A stretch of DNA of 64,000 bases from the NCBI RefSeq assembly GCF_010726765.1, contig NZ_AP022601.1, positions 62,001-126,000 of the forward strand. The letters are read 5' to 3'. The translations under genes were made by a program, and so were the position numbers. Within the stretch, counting starts at the first letter, position 1, and each line of letters begins with the position of its first letter. Positions 16,804 through 25,328 of this stretch are shown here, in pieces. Source of the stretch: Mycobacterium gallinarum (GTDB taxonomy: Bacteria; Actinomycetota; Actinomycetes; Mycobacteriales; Mycobacteriaceae). The notes beneath the pieces are model-generated. The model saw nothing but the letters and a program-made list of their open reading frames with translations, was not told the DNA's origin and searched no databases.

Positions 16804-17694
16804 CTACTGCTGAGGTGCGCAGCGCTTGCGTGGCAATCCGAGGATGCGGGCGGCCTCGTCGGGCGTCGCGATCGGTCGGCCAAACCGTTGGCACAGCGAA
16901 ACGGCCTCGGCCACCAGGTCGACATTGGTCGGCGTGCGATCGCCGCCATAGAACTCCAGTCCCACGTGAAGATTGCCGCCGCGTTCGAGGGCCAATCCCG
17001 CGAGGCGATCCGCGCACAGATCCCCGCCGACGATGGAGACCGCCCACGGTACATCGCACCCGTCGAGCACTTCGAGGTAAGCCTCGAGCGCGCGTTCGGT
17101 CGGAGGCAACCCGAAAGGCGCTCCGAGGTAACCCCTTTCGGTCGAAAAGTACAACTTGATCATCGCGCCGGCGGGCAATTGACCGGCGCGCCACCACGCC
17201 ATGGTGGCGCGGAGAAAGCCTGGCTCGTAGATCGCGAGACTCGGGCCCAGCTGTGCGTCACGGCAGATGTCGAACGCGCGGCCGATCACGTCGAAGGAGT
17301 TGCGGTACACGAAGCCGCCCGACGGTAGGCCGTCGGCGTCACGGACGCCCAGGTTCACCGAGCCTGGATCGGTGATCCCGACCCGCATCCCCGCGGCGGC
17401 CAGCGGTATCAGATGCTCGTAGGAACACGAGCCGTTGGTGTCGAAGTGAATCGTCGGATAGAGCAACGCGTCTGGCCGCGCGTCGAGCACCGGCCCCCAC
17501 GCCTCGAGATAGCGCTCGACGGCGTGCTCCAGGCTGACGGCGGACAGGTCGATGTGGTTGTGGATGATCGCCGCGCCGGCTTCCATGCAGGCCAGGGCAT
17601 CGGTCGCGATCTCGGAAGGTTCGACGGGAACGTGTGGGTTGGTGGCCTTTGACGTGACACCGTTGACCGCACAATCGATGATGACGGGATCCAT
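16804..17694 (-). CDS. Beta-keto acid cleavage enzyme (BKACE) family protein
   Basis: 296 residues; the ATG has AAAGGA six bases upstream. The sequence matches the 3-keto-5-aminohexanoate cleavage (BKACE, DUF849) family. Metal-binding HNH in AIIHNHIDLSA lies near residue 46, there is a TIM-barrel pattern with MRVGITDPGSVNLG, and the C-terminal block NLHVGLEFYGGDRTPTNVDLV is present. These zinc enzymes transfer acetyl-CoA onto a beta-keto acid to give acetoacetate and a new CoA ester. The actual keto acid cannot be read from sequence. It converges with the transpeptidase-like gene across 13 bases and diverges from the DsbA-like gene. Confidence 0.85.
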   Translation of the reverse strand: MDPVIIDCAVNGVTSKATNPHVPVEPSEIATDALACMEAGAAIIHNHIDLSAVSLEHAVERYLEAWGPVLDARPDALLYPTIHFDTNGSCSYEHLIPLAAAGMRVGITDPGSVNLGVRDADGLPSGGFVYRNSFDVIGRAFDICRDAQLGPSLAIYEPGFLRATMAWWRAGQLPAGAMIKLYFSTERGYLGAPFGLPPTERALEAYLEVLDGCDVPWAVSIVGGDLCADRLAGLALERGGNLHVGLEFYGGDRTPTNVDLVAEAVSLCQRFGRPIATPDEAARILGLPRKRCAPQQ

Positions 17695-17768
17695 CGGGAT
17701 TCCTTTCGTGACGATCGACGATCTGCGATTCCACCGTTGAGATGCTCGCTACCGCAACCTAGTGTGCA

Positions 17769-18464
17769 GTGGTGACGAGTCGTCCGGCCTTCGTCGACTT
17801 CCATTTCGACGTGATGTGCCCCTACGCGTACCAGACCTCGCTGTGGATCCGCGAGGTACGAGATCTCACGGGCCTCGAGGTGAACTGGCGCTTCTTCAGC
17901 CTCGAGGAGATCAATCGCCAGGACGGCAAGAAGCACCCGTGGGAACGCGAGTGGTCCTACGGCTGGTCGATGATGCGCATCGGCGCGCTGTTGCGGCGTC
18001 GGTCGATGGCGGACCTCGACGCGTGGTACGCCCGGGCGGGCCGTGCGCTGCACGTCGACGGGCACAAGCCGCACGAGAAGGCCGTCGCACGTCACCTGCT
18101 CGCAGAGATCGGTCTCGATCCGGAACTGGTCGACCAGGCGATCGCGGACCCGACGACCGGCGACGAGGTGCTGGCCGAGCATCAGCGGGTAGTTGATGCC
18201 GGCGGATACGGGGTGCCGACGCTGTTCTTTCCCGACGGCCAATGCCTCTTCGGGCCCGTTCTCGTCGACCCGCCCACTGGGGAGGCGGCGCTGAGGCTCT
18301 GGGATGCCGTCATCGCCTGGACGGAGTTCCCACACCTCTACGAGCTCCAGCGGCCGAAGACTCCCGAAGACGGAAAGCTGATCACCGAGACATTCCGCCC
18401 GTATCTCGAGGCGCGCGATTGGGTGTCGATCAATCGGGGAGAAGTCATCAACTTCGACAGGTGA
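17769..18464 (+). CDS. DsbA-family thioredoxin-fold protein, Rv2466c-like
   Basis: 231 residues; GTG start at 17769 or the next GTG at 17772. The N-terminal [11 protein letters not shown] is the thioredoxin-fold active-site strand. The C-terminal block [20 protein letters not shown] and [13 protein letters not shown] resembles the mycothiol-dependent nitroreductase Rv2466c. That enzyme has CPWC; here it is CPYA, so the second cysteine is missing. A disulfide-exchange mechanism needing two cysteines is therefore unlikely. A monothiol, mycothiol-conjugating or isomerase role is more plausible (the FrnE/2-hydroxychromene-carboxylate isomerase branch is related). It diverges from the BKACE gene. 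Confidence 0.75.
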   Translation: MVTSRPAFVDFHFDVMCPYAYQTSLWIREVRDLTGLEVNWRFFSLEEINRQDGKKHPWEREWSYGWSMMRIGALLRRRSMADLDAWYARAGRALHVDGHKPHEKAVARHLLAEIGLDPELVDQAIADPTTGDEVLAEHQRVVDAGGYGVPTLFFPDGQCLFGPVLVDPPTGEAALRLWDAVIAWTEFPHLYELQRPKTPEDGKLITETFRPYLEARDWVSINRGEVINFDR

Positions 18465-18741
18465 CGTTCAGTGAGTCAACGTCCAAATGACGGAATTGCG
18501 TCGGAGCCTGCAGCCGTTGAGTCAGTTTCGTGTTCGGTGATCCAGCGCGTCGACATCACGCCTCCGACTGACGAGCCGCTGGGTTCAGTTCGTTGCGCTG
18601 CTTACCCATCGGATAGGAAACCCTTCCCATTCGAGGCGCGAATCTGACCTCGCAGCGATTACGGGACAAGGCCCCAAAGCCAACACTTCTTCTGGAACAC
18701 GTTGTCCTCCACAGGAGGGAAAACAACCCAAGGGAGCAGTA

Positions 18742-20238
18742 ATGGCCACCGAACACCAGGCACCCACCACGATGTGGTCGGCACCCGACCGGGTCGGAAG
18801 TGCGGGCTCATCGATCGATCGCCATCAACCCGCCAAGCATTCTCCAAGGACTCCACCTGAGCCTGGGATCAGCGCCCGAACCGTCGGAAGGGTGCGGCGA
18901 CTCAGGGGAGCGACCATGGACGCAGCGACGAAGACATCGCACCAGCAGGGAATCGGGGCGAGCAGGTGCCCGTTCGCGGGATCTGCCTCCGCCCCCTCGA
19001 ACAGCGGCTCGCATGTCGAGGTGACATCGCCGGCGGACCTATGGCGTGATCAGCCCGTCATCGACGCGATCGATCGCTGGTCGGCTGACGCGGCGCCCGA
19101 CAGCCTGACGCTCGCGAAGCTGATCTCCGAGCACGTTCGCGCGGTCGGGAAGCATTTTCTCTCCGTTCCGATCCTGGTGCGACTGGCCGCGATCCGGCGT
19201 CAGCATGGCGCCAGCGATGCATTTCTCGACGCGTTCCTCGACGGGATCCTCGACAAGTTCGAGGGGCGCTATTACAACCGCACCTACCTGGCACTCCCGC
19301 TCCTGGAGAAGATCTGCGACGACGCGCTGTCCGGTCTAGACCCGGAGCGTATGTCGGCCCTCTTGATGGCCGACGTCGTCCGGTTCGAGTCCGCGGCCGC
19401 CGCCGCGGAGTCCACCAACGACCGGCCGGACCCGGCGACGTCACGCAAGCGCATCACGCACGCTCTGCGATTCCTGGCGAGCTTCCGGGACGCCGACACC
19501 ACCGACGACGGCCGCGACGTGGACCTCGCTGGGGCACTCGAAATGCTGCCGACACTTCCCGCATCGCATGCCCGTGACTGGTTCGATGTGAGCGTCGCGC
19601 CGGTGCATGTCGCCCACGACGAGTATTTCTTCATGCGGGCCCTGCAGGCGCACGAGATGGTCTTCACGACGCTGGCCGCGGATCTGCGCGCGGCCACGAC
19701 TTCACTTCGCGATGGACGCTTTGCGGACGCGCTGTGCAGCCTGGAGCACGCGAACAACATCTACCCGCGGGCGGCGATGTTGTTCCGGCTGGTCGCCACG
19801 ATGCGTGTCGACCATTTCCACGCCTTCCGGGAGTTCACTCAGGGCGCCAGTGCGATCCAGTCCGAGCAGTACAAGCGCTTCGAAATCGCCTGCGGCACAC
19901 CGCCAGCCGAGCGCCTGCGCTCAGACGCTTTCACGAACGTCCCCGCGGTGCGGGCCGATGCGACGGCCGGCCACGACAGTCTCTCCCAGGCCTACCTGGA
20001 TGCCCGCAGGGACGACATGTTCACGGTCGATCAATGGGACGTCCTCGACGCCGCGCTGAACAAGCTCGAAAGCAGTCATCAGCGTTGGAAGGCCACCCAT
20101 CACTCACTTGCCGCGCGGATGCTCGGGGAGGCTCACGGCTCCGGCCACACCGAGGGTGTTCCGTACCTTCGCAAGTGCCTGGATAATCGGCTCTTCTGGC
20201 GGCTCGCCGACTACTTGGAGGGCTCGAAGGCGCGTTGA
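18742..20238 (+). CDS. Tryptophan 2,3-dioxygenase-fold heme protein, variant active site
   Basis: 498 residues from the ATG at 18742 (AGGGAG upstream); an in-frame ATG at 18916 has an equally good AGGGGAG and would give 440. The first 58 residues are low-complexity and weakly coding. From DEYFFMRALQAHE (codons from 19618) the sequence aligns without gaps, from memory, to bacterial TDO. The substrate-binding Arg is kept (AFRE, 19828-19830). The proximal heme ligand His is kept (ATHHSLAARM, 20098-20100). The distal His of TDO is Leu (19642-19644), and the Thr of GTGG is Ser. Over 200 unassigned residues precede the TDO region. The superfamily also includes IDO and PrnB of pyrrolnitrin synthesis. 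Oxidation of an indole is plausible; the substrate is unknown. Confidence 0.72.
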   Translation: MATEHQAPTTMWSAPDRVGSAGSSIDRHQPAKHSPRTPPEPGISARTVGRVRRLRGATMDAATKTSHQQGIGASRCPFAGSASAPSNSGSHVEVTSPADLWRDQPVIDAIDRWSADAAPDSLTLAKLISEHVRAVGKHFLSVPILVRLAAIRRQHGASDAFLDAFLDGILDKFEGRYYNRTYLALPLLEKICDDALSGLDPERMSALLMADVVRFESAAAAAESTNDRPDPATSRKRITHALRFLASFRDADTTDDGRDVDLAGALEMLPTLPASHARDWFDVSVAPVHVAHDEYFFMRALQAHEMVFTTLAADLRAATTSLRDGRFADALCSLEHANNIYPRAAMLFRLVATMRVDHFHAFREFTQGASAIQSEQYKRFEIACGTPPAERLRSDAFTNVPAVRADATAGHDSLSQAYLDARRDDMFTVDQWDVLDAALNKLESSHQRWKATHHSLAARMLGEAHGSGHTEGVPYLRKCLDNRLFWRLADYLEGSKAR

Positions 20239-20257
20239 GCCGTCAGCGCGCAGCCGG

Positions 20258-21067
20258 TCATTTCAAGGGTCCCTCGCGGATCACCCCGCGGACCAGATCC
20301 ACAGTCGTCGACGCCCAGGGGAACTCCACCATCCACCAGGTCGCCCCTGCCGCGATGTATGGGGCCGGATCTGTCCCAGGGGACAGGGGGACCACGAAAT
20401 CGAAGTCGTCTTTGGGACCCAGCGCATTGATATCGGCGACCGCTTCGGCAGCCTGGTCAGCGGTTTCCAGGAATACCGGGAAATACCCGTCGAAGCGCGC
20501 GGCGCGGCGCCGTGGCCGCTTGTTCCCGATCAAGCCTGCGACCCATATCGGAATCCGCGGTTGTTGGACCGGCCGAGGTAAGAAGCGCACTCCGTCGACG
20601 GTGTAGTGCTCGCCCCGATGGACGACCTCCTCGCCGGTCCAGGCGCGGGTGACCACCTCCAATGATTCATCGAGCATGGCCGCGCGTTTACGGTCGTCGA
20701 CCTCTTCTCCGGTCTTGGTGTATTCGACGCCGTAAGCGTCACTTCCCAGGCCCACACCGAAGGTCAGACGGCCCCCACTGAGGACGTCCAGAGTCGCCGT
20801 CTCTTTGGCGACCTTGGCCGGGCGTCGGCGTGCAAGCGGCGTCACCATCGGACCGATCCGAATACGCGACGTGGCAGTTGCCATGGCCGCCAGAGTGATC
20901 CATGGGTCAGCTATCGCCGATATCGGTTCGCACCACCGCAGATGATCCCAGACGAACACACCCGTCCAGCCCGCTTCTTCCGCTTCAGCGGAAAGCCGTG
21001 CAACGGTTACCGGGTCGGCGAGTGCTTCGAACGGAGGTAAGAAGAGTCCGGAGCCGACTGTCCTCAT
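20258..21067 (-). CDS. LLM-class F420-dependent oxidoreductase
   Basis: 269 residues from ATG 21067 (GGGAC upstream); an ATG six codons earlier lacks a ribosome site. It is a luciferase-like TIM barrel: GLFLPPFEALADP at the first strand, VFVWDHLRW, RIRIGPMVTPLARRRP, LDVLSGGRLTFGVGLGSD and PIWVAGLIGNKRP. Mycobacterial members use coenzyme F420 to reduce or oxidise aldehydes, ketones or unsaturated rings. It is slightly short of the usual 290-340. The gene converges with the TDO-like gene across 19 bases and diverges from the sugar kinase. Substrate is not predictable. Confidence 0.85.
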   Translation of the reverse strand: MRTVGSGLFLPPFEALADPVTVARLSAEAEEAGWTGVFVWDHLRWCEPISAIADPWITLAAMATATSRIRIGPMVTPLARRRPAKVAKETATLDVLSGGRLTFGVGLGSDAYGVEYTKTGEEVDDRKRAAMLDESLEVVTRAWTGEEVVHRGEHYTVDGVRFLPRPVQQPRIPIWVAGLIGNKRPRRRAARFDGYFPVFLETADQAAEAVADINALGPKDDFDFVVPLSPGTDPAPYIAAGATWWMVEFPWASTTVDLVRGVIREGPLK

Positions 21068-21167
21068 CGAATCAGCGTCCCGCATTCGTCACACGTTGTC
21101 AGCCGAAACAGCTATCAACGTCGGGTTTCCCGGGTCTTTTGATCGGTGTCAGACGTAGGGTTGTCTG

Positions 21168-22664
21168 GTGGACCTGGTGCTCGGCATCGATCTGGGAACG
21201 GGCAGCAGCAAGGGCGTCCTGGTAGACGGTTTCGGGTCGGTCATCGCCACCGAGACCATTGCTCATGCGATCGAGTTGCCGCGCCCCGGATGGGCCGAGG
21301 TCGATGCTGAGCGGCTGTGGTGGCGCGAGGTCTGCGAGATCAGCCGAAAACTGACCGCTCGGCTACCCGTCGGCGCGGGGATCAAGGCCATGTGTGTCAG
21401 CGGTGTCGGGCCGTGCCTGGTGCTCTGCGACGCAGAGTTGCGCCCGTTGCGGCCCGCCATCCTGTACGGCATCGATACGCGTGCCACTGCCGAAATCGAG
21501 CTTCTGACCGAGGAATTGGGTGCCGACGCGATCCTCGACCAAGCTGGCACGGTCTTGTCGAGCCAGGCCGTGGGCCCCAAGCTGGAGTGGGTGTACCGGC
21601 ACGAGCCGGAGGTGTTCGCCAAAGCGGCGGGCTGGTATGGGTCCAACTCCTACATCGCCGCCAAGCTCACTGGTGAGTACGTGATGGATCATCACACTGC
21701 CAGCCAGTGCGATCCCCTCTACGCGACTCGCGATTTCGACTGGAACCTGGAGTGGGCCGAGCGCATTTGCAGAGACTTGCCCCTCCCGAGGTTGGTCTGG
21801 CCCACCGAGGTGATAGGCACGGTGCGTCCCGATGCGGCGGATGCCACCGGCGTACCGACAGGCACACCGGTGGTCGCGGGCACCGTCGATGCGTACGCCG
21901 AAGCGTTTTCGGCCGGGGTAAGGCATCCCGGAGATCTCATGCTCATGTACGGATCGACGATGTTCCTCGTCCAGGTCATCGACGAGTACCGCCCCGACCC
22001 CACGTTGTGGACCACGGCCGGTGTCGAGCGTGGCACCCTCGCGCTGGCCGCAGGTACCTCTACCGCCGGAAGCCTGATCGCATGGCTGCAAACCATCACC
22101 GGCGACGCCCCACTCGACGAGTTGATGGCCGAGGCCGGCGCCGTCCCACCGGGCAGCGAAGGTCTGCTGATGCTGCCCTACTTGGCGGGAGAGCGCACAC
22201 CGGTGTTCGATCCGCAGGCCCGTGGCGTGGTGGCCGGCTTGACACTTCGCCATGGCCGCGGACACCTGATTCACGCGGCGTACGAAGGGATTTCATTCGG
22301 CATCAGGCAGATCTTGGAACGATTCGACGACGCCGGCAGCAGCACGCGGACCGTCGCGGTGGGTGGGGGCCTACGCAGCCCGCTGTGGGCGCAGACGCTC
22401 AGCGACATCACCGGACGCGTCCAGCTGGTACCGGAGCAGGCGATCGGCGCCAGCTACGGCGATGCACTGCTCGCGGCGATCGGGATCGGCATGGTGCCGG
22501 GCGACACCGATTGGGCAAGAATCGAACGCGAGATTGTGCCGAATCCGGCTGTGGTCAGTTTCTATGACGATCTCTACGGCACCTGGCGCGAGCTGTATCC
22601 CTCGACCAGGGACGTGGTGCATCAGCTGACCGAATCCCACCCCGTCCGAGATGCGCAACACTGA
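21168..22664 (+). CDS. FGGY-family carbohydrate kinase
   Basis: 498 residues; GTG start. The N-terminal phosphate-binding motif LGIDLGTGSSKGVLVD is that of FGGY kinases. The second ATPase lobe shows MYGSTMFL, LMLPYLAGERTPVFDPQARG and VAVGGGLRSPLWAQTLSDITG, which fit the xylulokinase-like branch. The catalytic Asp should be in ILYGIDTRA or PYLAGERTP-adjacent segments. It phosphorylates a pentose, polyol or similar sugar with ATP; the sugar cannot be read. No sugar transporter or isomerase is nearby. The stop overlaps the next gene by 14 bases, so the two are probably co-transcribed. Confidence 0.88.
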   Translation: MDLVLGIDLGTGSSKGVLVDGFGSVIATETIAHAIELPRPGWAEVDAERLWWREVCEISRKLTARLPVGAGIKAMCVSGVGPCLVLCDAELRPLRPAILYGIDTRATAEIELLTEELGADAILDQAGTVLSSQAVGPKLEWVYRHEPEVFAKAAGWYGSNSYIAAKLTGEYVMDHHTASQCDPLYATRDFDWNLEWAERICRDLPLPRLVWPTEVIGTVRPDAADATGVPTGTPVVAGTVDAYAEAFSAGVRHPGDLMLMYGSTMFLVQVIDEYRPDPTLWTTAGVERGTLALAAGTSTAGSLIAWLQTITGDAPLDELMAEAGAVPPGSEGLLMLPYLAGERTPVFDPQARGVVAGLTLRHGRGHLIHAAYEGISFGIRQILERFDDAGSSTRTVAVGGGLRSPLWAQTLSDITGRVQLVPEQAIGASYGDALLAAIGIGMVPGDTDWARIEREIVPNPAVVSFYDDLYGTWRELYPSTRDVVHQLTESHPVRDAQH

Positions 22665-23526
22665 TGAGGTGACAGGCACCCTGATGCCCGCGGCGTTCAT
22701 CGGACACGGCAGCCCCATGAACGCGATCGAGACAAACCGCTACACCGAGGCGTGGCGGGAGTTCGGCGCCGCCGTGCCCCCGCCGCGCGCGATCCTCGTG
22801 ATAAGCGCGCACTGGTACATCAACGCGACGGCAGTGACTGCGATGTCGAAGCCGCGCACCATCCACGACTTCTTCGGCTTCCCCGACGAGTTGTTCGCCG
22901 TCGACTATCCCGCACCGGGCTTGCCCGACCTCGCGGAAGAAGTCGCTGAACTCGTCAAGCCGACCTGGGTCGGCGCAGACATCGACAGCTGGGGCATCGA
23001 CCACGGCACCTGGTCCGTTCTGGCCCATGCGTTTCCGGACGCCTCGATCCCAGTGGTTCAGTTGTCGATCAACGCCGACAAACCCTTCGACTATCACTTT
23101 GACCTCGGTGCGCGACTTGCGGGCCTGCGCGAGAACGGTGTGCTCATTCTCGGGAGCGGCAACATCGTCCACAATCTCGGGCAGCTTCGCTGGGAAATGG
23201 CCGACGGTGGATTCGACTGGGCGCGGCGTTTCGACGACGCTGCGCGAGAAAGCATGACCCGAGCCCCTGAAGATTTCGCTGGGTTATCAGGCCATCGGGA
23301 TTTCAGTGCCGCAGTGCCCACTCCGGACCACTACATCCCGTCGCTGTACTTCGCGGGTCTGGCCGCTCAGGCGGACACGCCGGCAGCCGTTCTTGTTGAG
23401 GGCTACGCGTACGGATCGTTGTCGATGACGGCCTACACGCTTGGGGTGACGTGCGAGCCTGACGCCGACAATCGCGGCGCACCCGTCACCGCGCCCGAGT
23501 CCCCGGCCGATCAGTCCAACATTTGA
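22651..23526 (+). CDS. DODA-type extradiol aromatic ring-opening dioxygenase (LigB fold)
   Basis: 291 residues from the ATG at 22651; GTG 22669 better matches the family N-terminus. Metal-binding motifs of the YgiD/4,5-DOPA dioxygenase group are present: AFIGHGSPMNAIE, ISAHWY, TIHDFFGFP, GIDHGTWSVL and LGSGNIVHNL, with the zinc/iron histidines in HGSP, SAHW and NIVHN. Such enzymes open catechol-like rings; bacterial YgiD acts on L-DOPA. The protein overlaps the kinase gene, an unusual partner. The true substrate is unknown. Confidence 0.88.
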   Translation: MRNTDEVTGTLMPAAFIGHGSPMNAIETNRYTEAWREFGAAVPPPRAILVISAHWYINATAVTAMSKPRTIHDFFGFPDELFAVDYPAPGLPDLAEEVAELVKPTWVGADIDSWGIDHGTWSVLAHAFPDASIPVVQLSINADKPFDYHFDLGARLAGLRENGVLILGSGNIVHNLGQLRWEMADGGFDWARRFDDAARESMTRAPEDFAGLSGHRDFSAAVPTPDHYIPSLYFAGLAAQADTPAAVLVEGYAYGSLSMTAYTLGVTCEPDADNRGAPVTAPESPADQSNI

Positions 23527-23586
23527 GCCCGCTACCTGGCCCTTTTGAATTCGGGGATTCGGGGGACGTTGCCATACTCTTCCTGG

Positions 23587-25005
23587 GTGAACGCGATCGA
23601 CCCAGACAAGCTCAACACCTGCCTCCAGGTGTTGGCCGACGTCGAGTCCCTGCCGCCTGAGCACCCGGATGCCGTCGCGGTACGCCTGGCCACGGCCAAA
23701 GTGTTCAAGGCGGTCAAAAAGGCCCGCCGCGACGCGAAACGCGAGGAAGTGGCCGCTGCCGACCACGCCGTCACCGCCGCTACCGCCACCGGCGCACCCG
23801 GCCGCATCGACGACGAGACCCAGGGCCTTCCGCTGGTGTCTGCCGCGGTGGGCGCCACGGCGGGCACGTTGCAGCGGCCGCGTGCCTGCTACATGTGCAA
23901 GAACCGCTACACCGTGGTCGACGCCTTCTACCACCAGCTCTGCCCGGAGTGTGCCGCGTTCAATCGCGCCAAGCGCGATGCCCGCACCGATCTCGAGGGA
24001 CGGAGCGCCCTGCTCACCGGTGGCCGCGCCAAGATCGGCATGTACATCGCGCTGCGCCTGCTGCGCGACGGGGCCCACACGACGATCACCACCCGCTTCC
24101 CGAACGACGCCGTCCGACGGTTCGCGTCGATGCCCGACAGTGCCGAGTGGCTGCACCGGTTGCGGATCGTCGGCATCGACCTACGCGATCCCGCTCAGGT
24201 GGTCGCGCTCGCCGACACCGTGGCCGAGCGCGGTCCACTGGACATTCTGATCAACAATGCGGCGCAGACCGTGCGACGCTCACCAGGTTCCTACTCGGCC
24301 CTCGTCGAGGGCGAACGGACTCCGCCGCCGCAGCTTGTTGACGTCGTCACGTTCGATCACGTCAGTGACGCCCATCCGGCCGCACTCGCGGGAAGCCTTG
24401 CCGAGCACCAAAAGCCGCACGCGGTCACCGAATTGGCGCTGACCGCGCGCAGTGCCTCTCCGCAACGGATCGCCGCGGGCACCGCCATCGACGCGGGTGG
24501 TCTGCTGCCCGACACTGCATCGATCAACAGCTGGACCCAACGTGTGCACGAGGTGGACGCGATGGAATTGCTCGAGGTTCAGCTGTGCAACCAGACCGCG
24601 CCGTTCATTTTGGTGAGTCGCCTGCGCCCTGCGATGGCCGCCTCGCCGGCCCGACGCAAGTACGTCGTGAACGTGTCGGCGATGGAGGGGCAGTTCAGCC
24701 GCGCCTACAAGGGTCCGGGACACCCGCACACCAACATGGCCAAGGCCGCGCTGAACATGCTCACTCGCACCAGCGCCGCCGAAATGCTCGAGCGTGACGG
24801 CATTCTCATGACCGCGGTCGATACCGGCTGGATCACCGACGAGCGGCCGCACCCGACGAAGCTACGGCTCGCAGACGAGGGTTTCCACGCCCCGCTCGAC
24901 CTCGTCGACGGAGCCGCCCGCGTGTATGACCCCATCGTGCGCGGAGAACTCGGCGAAGACCTGTATGGCTGCTTCCTCAAGGACTACTCGCCGAGCAACT
25001 GGTAG
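23587..25005 (+). CDS. Zinc-ribbon plus SDR fusion oxidoreductase
   Basis: 472 residues from GTG 23587. A helical N-terminal segment of about 95 residues (KVFKAVKKARRDAKREE) leads to a four-cysteine knuckle, CYMC...CPEC, near residues 102-128. An SDR domain follows: cofactor motif TGGRAKIGMYIALRL, NNAAQ, and an active site in which S of NVSAMEGQF and the lysine of HTNMAKAALNML are present, while the usual Tyr four residues before Lys is replaced. An insert of roughly 90 residues separates NNAA from the catalytic part. This layout is larger than the usual 250-residue SDR. Nucleic-acid or protein binding by the zinc knuckle is conceivable; function is unknown. Confidence 0.8.
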   Translation: MNAIDPDKLNTCLQVLADVESLPPEHPDAVAVRLATAKVFKAVKKARRDAKREEVAAADHAVTAATATGAPGRIDDETQGLPLVSAAVGATAGTLQRPRACYMCKNRYTVVDAFYHQLCPECAAFNRAKRDARTDLEGRSALLTGGRAKIGMYIALRLLRDGAHTTITTRFPNDAVRRFASMPDSAEWLHRLRIVGIDLRDPAQVVALADTVAERGPLDILINNAAQTVRRSPGSYSALVEGERTPPPQLVDVVTFDHVSDAHPAALAGSLAEHQKPHAVTELALTARSASPQRIAAGTAIDAGGLLPDTASINSWTQRVHEVDAMELLEVQLCNQTAPFILVSRLRPAMAASPARRKYVVNVSAMEGQFSRAYKGPGHPHTNMAKAALNMLTRTSAAEMLERDGILMTAVDTGWITDERPHPTKLRLADEGFHAPLDLVDGAARVYDPIVRGELGEDLYGCFLKDYSPSNW

Positions 25006-25020
25006 CGAGCACTCATCAGC

Positions 25021-25328
25021 GTGGGGCCGCTCCTGGGTGCCATGCGTGAATCGCTCGCGCCTCGGCCACCCGGGCGGGCGTGCTGACCACACCGCCCGGA
25101 CTCTGCTTTGCCGCAGCGGGGGTGACCGCGCCGTGGCTGGCGCGAAGATGGGACTCCAGCACGCGATCAGTGCGGCGTTGGTGATGCTGCATCGGGCCCG
25201 TTCTTCGGACTTCGTCATGACGTGACCCATGGCTGGACCGTGGCAGGGATCTTCGTCTTGGTGATCTACCTGCTGCAGGTGACGATGGCGGGCTTGTCGG
25301 CCGTAATCGCTGATATGGGCGGCGCGTA
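25021..25328 (+). pseudogene. Frameshifted remnant of an MFS transporter (CynX/NimT-like)
   Basis: Reading across frames restores an MFS N-terminus. GTG 25021 gives VGPLLGAMRESL; one frame over gives ASATRAGVLTTPPGLCFAAAGVTAPWLARRW; a third frame continues GLQHAISAALVML. This matches the CynX-type pattern in which a VPPLL start is followed by SATAAGLLTTLPVL.F...APLA.RLARR.G. At least two frameshifts break it. A hydrophobic frame from 25222 (VAGIFVLVIYLLQVTMAGLSAV) runs into the 3' end of the P450 gene and may be a further piece. The remaining transporter helices are missing. It fills the otherwise gene-free gap. Confidence 0.6.

Noticed and set aside
16799..16819. Bidirectional terminator between transpeptidase-like and BKACE genes
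   Set aside because: A 7-bp stem (CGCACCT/AGGTGCG) overlaps the BKACE stop codon and has no T run. Too weak to call.
18466..18486. Terminator after the DsbA-like gene
   Set aside because: GACGTT/AACGTC is only 6 bp with a 9-base loop and no T run.
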